The translations under genes were made by a program, and so were the position numbers. A stretch of 64,000 nucleotides of DNA from Misgurnus anguillicaudatus (taxonomy: Eukaryota > Chordata > Actinopteri > Cypriniformes > Cobitidae), in assembly GCF_027580225.2 (NCBI RefSeq), contig NC_073352.2, forward strand, positions 35,265,501 through 35,329,500, given 5' to 3'. This document shows positions 58,210 through 64,000 of this stretch, one piece after another. Numbering within the stretch: position 1 is the stretch's first letter; the number at the start of each line of letters is the position of its first letter. The notes beneath the pieces were generated by a model. The model was given only the letters and a program-made list of their open reading frames with translations, was not told the DNA's origin and ran no database searches.

Positions 58210-58856
58210 AAATAAAGATATTACACGATGGCATAAAAGAACCATTTTTGCCTGTATGATTCCATAAAGAACCTTTAACAACTGAAGCTTCACAAAAGAT
58301 TCTTTGCAATGATAAAAGATTCTTCTGACTATAAAGGTAAGGAAAAAAAATTATTGTTTGACTGAATGATTCTTTGACTGAATGATTCCTTGACTGAACA
58401 ATTCTTTGAATAAACAATTCTTTGATTGAACAATTATTTGAATGAACGATTGTGTGACTAAATGATTCTTTGACTAAATGATTTTGTGACTAAATGATTT
58501 TGTGACTAAATGATTCTGTGACTAAATGATTTTGTGACTAAATGATTTTGTGACTAAATGATTCTGTGACTAAATGATTCTGTGACTAAATGGTTTTGTG
58601 ACTAAATGATTCTGTGACTAAATGATTCTTTGACTAAACGATTCTTTGACTAAACGATTCTTTGACTAAACGATTCTTTGACTAAACGATTCTTTGACTA
58701 AATGATTCTTTGACTAAACGATTCTGTGACTTGAACGATTCGGTGACTTGAACGATTCGGTGACTTGAACGATTTGGTGACTTGAACGATTCGGTGACTG
58801 AAAGATTCTTTGAAGTGGGAAGCAAAATGGTTCTATGGAATCACTAAGAACATTTC
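58210..58856. mobile_element. MITE expanded by an internal minisatellite
   Basis: The left words aagaaccatttttgcctgta, ccataaagaacctttaaca and the right words aaaatggttctatggaatca, then ctaagaaca, are the two halves of the common fish 'ggttctttatgg' MITE. Between them lies the minisatellite at 58359-58811. The outer termini are eroded. Confidence 0.6.
58359..58811. repeat. 16-17-bp minisatellite (tgactaaatgattctt unit)
   Basis: About 28 head-to-tail copies. The left units vary (tgactgaatgattctt, tgaataaacaattctt), the centre is homogeneous (tgactaaatgattttg / tgactaaatgattctg), and the right units are 17 bp (tgacttgaacgattcgg). The gradient of variants from left to right shows local expansion of sub-units. 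Confidence 0.93.
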
Positions 58857-59192
58857 GGCTGTTTCTCAATTCCAAGAATGCTAAGAGCGTGGAGATTGGT
58901 CTTGCCAGGCGACCTTGGAAGAACAAACTCAGAAGGTCGTGAGAACACAGAACACACTTGTGAGAATTGAGATGTGTGCAATCTTCCTGTTGGTCACCTG
59001 ACCTCCCCAGATTTCAGTGTGCAAGTCTGCACTCGATGCATCCTCGATATCAAGAACACATCCTTGTATTTTCGTGCGTCCTCTTTACTTCGCGTTCTTG
59101 AGAATTGAAATTGAACTTGGACTGTTAATTAGGACGTAGGGCGAGAACACAAGGTTGCAAGATCGCTGTAGAACGCATATTGAGAAACAGCC
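58857..59192. mobile_element. MITE with ggctgtttctcaat ends
   Basis: The ends ggctgtttctcaatt and atattgagaaacagcc are inverted, with TTC on both sides (58854-58856, 59193-59195). The 3-bp duplication suggests PIF/Harbinger. The interior is 336 bp with several cgttctt/aagaac words. Non-coding. Confidence 0.75.
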
Positions 59193-59973
59193 TTCATTTC
59201 ACCTTTATTTTTAAATCATGACCAGCAGCCATGTTGCTCTGTAGCCCAAGACTGGTCAGTACTTGGATGTGAGGCCTCCTGATAAAACCAGGTTGCTACA
59301 GGTAGAGGTGTTAGTGAGACCTGCAGGGGCTGTGGTCTGTGTAAGTCCTAACACCTCAGTAGTGATGGGGACACTATACTGTCAAAAGCACCGTCCTTCG
59401 GATGAGACATTAAACCGAGGTCCTGACTCTCTGTGGTCATTAAAAATCCCAGGATGTCATTTGATAAAGAGTAGGGGTGTGCCCCGGTATCCTGGCCAAA
59501 CTTGCCCATTGGCCTACTAATCATCCCCTCATATTAATTGTCTATCTCTCCCCATCTCCTCTCCACTAATAAGCTGGTGCACTGTAAAAAATAAATTGTT
59601 GGCTCAATGAATTATTTTTTAGTAACTAGTTCCACAGAAATTTTACGTTCACTCAATTTCTGTCTCCAAAGTGTTACCTGGATTGATGTTTTTTAGTTGG
59701 CCCAAATTTGACTCAAATATAAAAAAGTATGTTGGCTCAATTAGCTTTATAGTTCATTCAACTAAAATGTTTTAATCAGTTGAATCTTTAAAAACTTACA
59801 GCAAAGACTCTGTCAATTAAAATTTAAGTATTCACTCAATGTTTTATGTGTTACTTCAATTAATATTTATTATTTGGGATTTTTTTAATAACATTTTTAA
59901 ATTATTTATCAAATAATTTATGCTGGTGTTGTAAACAAAATAATTAACTTCAGTCACATAAAAACAAAAGCTT

Positions 59974-59979
59974 TTTATT
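59974..59979 (-). promoter_or_regulatory. Polyadenylation signal AATAAA (minus strand)
   Basis: It is the complement of tttatt and lies about 45 bp downstream of the stop codon of the two-exon frame, a normal spacing for a compact terminal exon. Confidence 0.4.
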
Positions 59980-60024
59980 CACTTATTCACTTATCATACA
60001 GACTGAACATACAGAATTAAGTCT

Positions 60025-60765
60025 TTAAATAGAGGGCATAAAACAGTCCAAAAAGCCTCCAAAGTCAGTCAGAACATCTCCAGGGCCATTTAGGAGACTT
60101 TCCTCAGCCAGTCCAAGCGGAGACTGTCTCGCTATGTATCCCTCTGAGGAATATAAACACACAAACATACATAAATACATGTTTAATATCATAAAGCTTG
60201 ACGGTGAAAGACTTTATTCCCTAAATAACGTTAATGTTAGGCCAAATTTCCCTCAGACATCACTCATACAGTAATTAAACACTATTGGGCGCTTTTCTCG
60301 GACAGGGCTTTTCACTGACTAAAATAACTTACTGACATCTCTTAACATATGAGTGCTATTGTTTTGTCTCAAAATGCACGCCAGTATTGTATTATATAAG
60401 GTTTGTTTGTAAAAATGTCCCAATTATAATAAAGACCGAGTTCTAAACTCTGTCCGGTAAACCAACCCTATATCCAGGCTTTTTATCTTAACTAAAATAG
60501 CTCCACTTTACTTCGGTCACATAACATAACACACTTCTAATATATCTTTACAAAAATATAATTACAAAAACGTCGAGTATTTGCGTCTTTGCCAATTAAT
60601 ATATTCTAAAATTAACATTTAATTACAAACACTTACCTGACGTGAACTTGAGGAAACGGCTGATGACTTGTGTCCTTCCTTGTGTGAACCAGTAAGTGAT
60701 TCCAGCTGTTGCGTGCGGATTGATCTCAGATGAAATGTCCTGTGATCCAGATCCTTCCGAGTTAA
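60025..60765 (-). CDS. Two-exon open frame (3' end of a gene) within the transposon
   Basis: Exon A (60765 to 60637, minus strand) reads EGSGSQDISSEINPH, then ITYWFTQGRTQVISRFLKFT, and ends at a textbook donor (tcag/gtaagt). The intron runs 60636-60144 with acceptor tattcctcag. Exon B (60143 to 60025) joins in phase and reads GYIARQSPLGLAEESLLNGP, then DVLTDFGGFLDCF, to TAA at 60025-60027. aataaa lies at 59974-59979, some 45 bp after the stop. About 80 codons stay open across the splice. The 5' limit is unsure: the open frame runs back into a CA/CG repeat, and an upstream exon may exist. I do not recognise the protein with certainty. It may be a captured host exon pair or a transposon gene. 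Confidence 0.45.
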
Positions 60766-60800
60766 AACATTTTAAATTCAAAATACACAGACGCACGCCC

Positions 60801-60866
60801 ATACATACATACATACATACATGCACACACGCGAGCACGCGCGCGCGCACACACGCACGCACACGG
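60801..60866. repeat. (CATA)n followed by alternating CA/CG tract
   Basis: catacatacatacatac, then cacgcgagcacgcgcgcgcg and cacacacgcacgcacac. Strict purine-pyrimidine alternation with CpG steps makes it a candidate Z-DNA-forming tract. It lies just upstream of exon A of the minus-strand frame. Confidence 0.9.
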
Positions 60867-61139
60867 GTACTACACACACGGGTATATTTAGAAGTTTTAA
60901 GATTGTTATGATATTGGGACTATTTCTCCACTCGCACCTTCAGCTCTGTAGTTCAAATTCGCAGGCAGTACGCAGTCCGATTATAACGAATGTGAAAGAT
61001 ATGAAATATCATTCAACAGCGATATCATTTAAGTGCAATCCTAAAATATGATTTAAAACATACCGGTAAACCTTTTATTATTAAGTATAACAAATTAAAA
61101 TGAATTAAATCGCATGTTTAAACGCCACAGAGATATCAG

Positions 61140-61275
61140 AGCCAGCAGTCGATTTCTGATGGGCTTGCCGAGGCGAGGCTGCGCTGGGCGGGGTGTGAGC
61201 GCTTAAGTGTCTGTGATTTTCTGGAGCTCTTCTGGAGCTCATCTCCGTCCGAAAGTGTCCGAGCACATTTTTAAA
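61140..61275 (-). promoter_or_regulatory. CpG-rich, GC-box-containing promoter-like block in the transposon
   Basis: A GC-box (gggcgggg, 61186-61193) lies in a short CpG-rich stretch (gccgaggcgaggctgcgctg) within AT-rich DNA, upstream of the minus-strand exons. It also holds a direct ctggagctc duplication. Promoter activity is inference. Confidence 0.3.
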
Positions 61276-61799
61276 TAGACGCTATCTATATTAACCGACC
61301 GCATATTTAAACTTAAAGCACATACATTCACGCCTGAACAACTCTTAAAATTACATTTTGTTACCAAATAACAGTAATATTATGAGCATTTTGTTGTCAG
61401 GAAACATAGCTGTCATAAATCCACATATTGACCAGATTTGTCTTAATTAGTTCAGTCAACAAAGCCATTCTGAATGTTGACTGAATTTGAAAATAACCGT
61501 TCACTTAATGTTTTAAACACAGATTTATCTAGACTTAAAATAATATGTCTACTCAACTAAGCCCAAACAAGAAAATTGGTTTAACTTATATATTTTTGCC
61601 CTTCCAACATTTCATTAATTGGATTTTTTACAGTGTGTGTGGTGGGCGTTCTAGCACAATATGGCTGCCGTCGCATCATCCACGTGGATGCTGCACATTG
61701 GTGGTGGTTGAAAAGATTCCTCCGTTCACATGTAAAGCACTTTAAGTGCTGCAGAAAAGTGATATATGAATGTAATGAATTCTTATTATTAAAGGTTTA

Positions 61800-62350
61800 C
61801 AGTATTTTTCAATTCTCACTTAGTTTCTTAGTAGTTTTACTTTTAAATAAAGCAGATTGGTAAACATGTTTTTTAAATCATTTAATCATATACAACATCT
61901 ATATTTTTACAAACTAGTAAGCAGAAAACTTCCTATTTATTTGAAGACTATTTATTGCAAGTGAACTTCAGTGTGGTAATTTATGCTACAGATGTTTGCA
62001 GCAGAGCACGTTTAGTCTGAGGAGCCATGATTAATTTATTTCTGTTTGGATAAGAGCATGTTTGCTAGGCATATTAATATTGCTCTTTTGCGAAACCTGA
62101 TCATATCCTGGTAAATTCAATATTGCTTTCTTAAACGAGTCAACACTGTACCCTACAACTTATAAAGGACAGATGTGTTTCATTACTAAAATAGCCACAG
62201 GTTTCAAATGTTTGCATAATGAAGTTTTCAGGATGTATGGGCCTACGCTACATGATATCATTTTAGACTTTCAGTCTTCCTCTAAAAAATTTCCTGCAAT
62301 GATTTAAAACAGGGTTAAAATTACACAATTTGCCGCCGTAAAATATTCAT
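61800..62350. other. Interval without recognised feature
   Basis: No paired termini or exon. Confidence 0.3.
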
Positions 62351-62620
62351 TTGTTACGGGTGTGTTGAATGTATTATTCTGATTGGTTGAGAAATGTTCC
62401 ACAGGCGTGCATTATTTTTTGATATACGCCCACCTGACTTGACAAATGTCTTAAAATAACCACTAGACCAACGTTTCTAGTAACCATGGCATAAGAGGAA
62501 TAATTGACTCCGGGCTTTAATAATAATACTCCGCTTCACGTCATGCCGCATTACCACCTTAGGTGTGCATTATTTTCTTATAATTCAACGGCCTGTTTTC
62601 AATCGTCACTTATTCCTTAC
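62351..62620. repeat. Dispersed repeat, copy C of three
   Basis: It matches 10786-11060 and 45819-46060: gtgttgaatgtatt start, ctgattggttgagaaatgtt, gaggaataattgactccggg, and ttataattcaacggcct at the right. It has both terminal words, so it is the most complete with copy A. Confidence 0.7.
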
Positions 62621-63430
62621 ACAACTTTAATATCTTGATATGATGTGTGTACCAATCATCTCAAAACATAAAATAAAAGCATGCCGTGTAAGAGTAATAT
62701 TAAGTTATATAAGTCTGAACCTCTTAAACTCACTTTAAAATTAATACATCTTAAAATAAAATATAGTTTGGTGTTGTTACTGTAAATACTGGTAGTTTCA
62801 CAGCAGAAGTGTTAAATGGTTGAATGTTTTTCAGTGTTTTCCGAAGCGTGTCTTGCACAGAGATCAAGATTATAAAAACTCTTTAATAGGATCAATCTTA
62901 AAGAGATTAGTTTCTGTGAAAACTTAATATAGACAGACACTTCACATCGTGCACATTGAAGTAATTATGTCTTCTGTGAATAGACACATCTGATTGGTTC
63001 TCATGCTAACATTACAATGTGTGCTTGTCAGAATATGTGACTTTAAAAGTCACGTTCAAATGCTTTCTGCTAAATAGAATGTGGATCTTATTTTTCAAGG
63101 AGCTGTCAAAATAAATAGGCAAACTATACAAAACATCGATTTGTCCATCAAATTTATATTGGCTATAAAATGCAATGTGCTTCACAAATCCTTTAGAAAA
63201 GTTAATGGGGTTGATATATCAAGAGATGCTTTACAGTAAGATAGTTGCAGGAAGGAAATCACAACTGTTATTGTCTTGACATTGAAGTCACCTGACTCTT
63301 TAAAAGTTTATAAATGTGTGTGAACACAAATTCAAAAGTGTTTAACAAGAACATTGGTTGCTTAATCGATGTGCAATGAAATGCAGCTTGACCAAAAGAA
63401 AAATCATTTGATTGGGCAGTAAATTGCTTG
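62621..63430. other. AT-rich interval without recognised feature
   Basis: No paired termini or exon. Confidence 0.3.
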
Positions 63431-63637
63431 CACTGTAAAAACTTTCTGTAGAAATTACAGTATTATTGGGTATTACTGGCAACTAGCTGCCAGTAACTTA
63501 CTGTAGATTTTACATTTATGTTATTTACTGGTAACAGTTTGTTCAAAGTTAAATGAACATTACAAATTTTCCGTCTTTATCGTCTACAGTAAGTTACTGG
63601 CAACCAGCTGCATAATTACAGCTAATTTTTTACAGTG
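63431..63637. mobile_element. MITE with cactgtaaaaa ends and ctggcaac words
   Basis: The ends cactgtaaaaactttctgt and the complement ending in ttttttacagtg are inverted, and taagttactggcaac-type words recur inverted inside. The same tactggcaac/gttgccagta words appear near the right end of the 46996-50367 element, so the two may be related. Confidence 0.7.
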
Positions 63638-63821
63638 TAATTATTTTCATTACGTACAAAATGATATCAAACTACCACTGCGTTTTTACATACGTTTTAC
63701 ATAAACTATTTCTTTTTTTTGCATATGGAGAACATGCATTCTTGTCTTTTTACCTGCCTGTGTAATATTTGCCAGTTTTTGTTTATTGAATATAACAACA
63801 TTTATCCAATCTGATGATCAA

Positions 63822-63960
63822 ACATTTACATTTATTCATTTAGCAAACACTTTTATCCAAAGGGAACTGGAAGAACATTTAACCTTTTATCAATGAGCTA
63901 CTGTACAGTACTTGAGGTTTTATATAGAAAAGAATGAATAAGCGAGAACAACAAATGACT
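63822..63960 (-). repeat. LINE/SINE tail, minus strand, partial
   Basis: tttacatttattcatttagc and cacttttatccaaagg are the complement of the fish 'ctttggataaaag...gctaaatg' SINE/LINE tail. The body beyond it is not recognisable. Confidence 0.5.
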
Positions 63961-64000
63961 TTTCACACTTTCAGGAGATCCTGTGAGCTCCAGTATCTGT

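Larger units (their letters stand above)
59580..61635 (-). mobile_element. 2.06-kb transposon carrying a gene fragment, inside the SINE
   Basis: The inverted ends cactgtaaaaaat and attttttacagtg are flanked by TG (59578-59579, 61636-61637). The length exceeds that of a simple MITE. On the minus strand it holds a CpG-rich promoter-like block (61140-61275), a two-exon reading frame and a poly(A) signal, in the correct order. No transposase is visible. It is probably a non-autonomous element with acquired gene sequence. Confidence 0.7.
59225..61795 (+). mobile_element. 5S-rRNA-derived SINE split by a 2.06-kb transposon
   Basis: ctggtcagtacttggatgtg, then cctcctgataaaaccaggtt, is the 3' half of a 5S rRNA gene, so this is a SINE of the 5S-derived (SINE3) type. 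The body follows: cggatgagacattaaaccga, tcctgactctctgtgg, and aggggtgtgccccgg. The SINE resumes at 61636 with tgtgtggtgggcgttct, gccgtcgcatcatccacg and gctgcacattggtggtgg and ends near 61790 with aattcttattatta. Removing 59580-61635 and one TG rejoins it without loss. Confidence 0.8.

Noticed and set aside
58359..58811. CRISPR array
   Set aside because: The units are contiguous with no unique spacers, and the genome is vertebrate. It is a minisatellite.
59225..59300. 5S rRNA gene
   Set aside because: Only the 3' half of 5S is present and it is fused to a SINE body, so it is a 5S-derived SINE.
60623..60877. 84-codon uninterrupted minus-strand frame taken as a complete protein
   Set aside because: Its N-terminal third is CA/CG repeat and its C-terminal GKCL reads into an intron. 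Only the middle part is likely exon.

Overview
The window looks like euchromatic, non-genic DNA from a ray-finned fish, most likely a cyprinid (zebrafish/carp/goldfish group). The basis is AT-rich composition, many vertebrate microsatellites, and a dense set of repeats of types I associate from memory with cyprinid genomes: Tc1 elements, hAT and PIF/Harbinger MITEs, TTAA-flanked (piggyBac-type) MITEs, an L2-type LINE with a TTGAA tail, a 5S-rRNA-derived SINE and tRNA-derived SINEs. I find no intact host protein-coding gene, no rRNA, no functional tRNA and no CRISPR. It reads as an intergenic desert or a very large intron. The species cannot be fixed from the sequence alone.

Layout. 0-6 kb: a foldback element beside a (GA)n run, a TTAA MITE, a palindrome, an hAT MITE with an exact 8-bp target duplication, and a 1.4-kb Harbinger-like element with a tRNA-like segment inside. 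6-15 kb: a small TTAA MITE, a MITE broken by a dead Tc1 copy, the first copy of a three-copy repeat, a TA/TG microsatellite and the 3' end of an L2-type LINE. 15.9-24.5 kb: nested insertions (TTAA element containing a foldback; foldback remnant containing an hAT containing a palindromic MITE), a 1.5-kb TTAA element, a second foldback and a tRNA-SINE. 25.7-30 kb: a TA-flanked transposon, a transposon exon remnant with an R-W-R motif, and a nearly complete Tc1 element inside a LINE tail. 31-38 kb: hAT elements, an antisense L2 reverse-transcriptase remnant, and a third foldback in the loop of a larger inverted repeat. 39-43 kb: a fourth foldback, a TTAA element, a Harbinger MITE and a partial second copy of the 20-kb TTAA element. 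47-55 kb: a 3.4-kb transposon with gene-like parts, two TTAA elements sharing one target site (one with a piggyBac-like N-terminus), and a 1.8-kb long-inverted-repeat element. 56-64 kb: MITEs, one holding a 16-17-bp minisatellite, then a 5S-derived SINE split by a 2.06-kb transposon carrying a two-exon reading frame.

Between the transposons are repeat-poor blocks (notably about 22.2-22.6, 24.7-25.0, 35.3-35.6, 44.1-44.5, 57.0-57.4 and 57.9-58.1 kb) whose texture suggests conserved non-coding elements. That is an impression only and needs alignment.

The most unusual signals are: (i) the spliced, in-frame, minus-strand gene fragment with its own polyadenylation signal and a CpG-rich promoter-like block inside the 59.6-61.6 kb transposon; (ii) the foldback family with a shared core, copy-specific arms and 9-bp target duplications; (iii) two TTAA transposons abutting through one TTAA; and (iv) gene-like parts in the 47-50.4 kb element. 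Family names rest on termini, target duplications and remembered consensus sequences, not on database searches.
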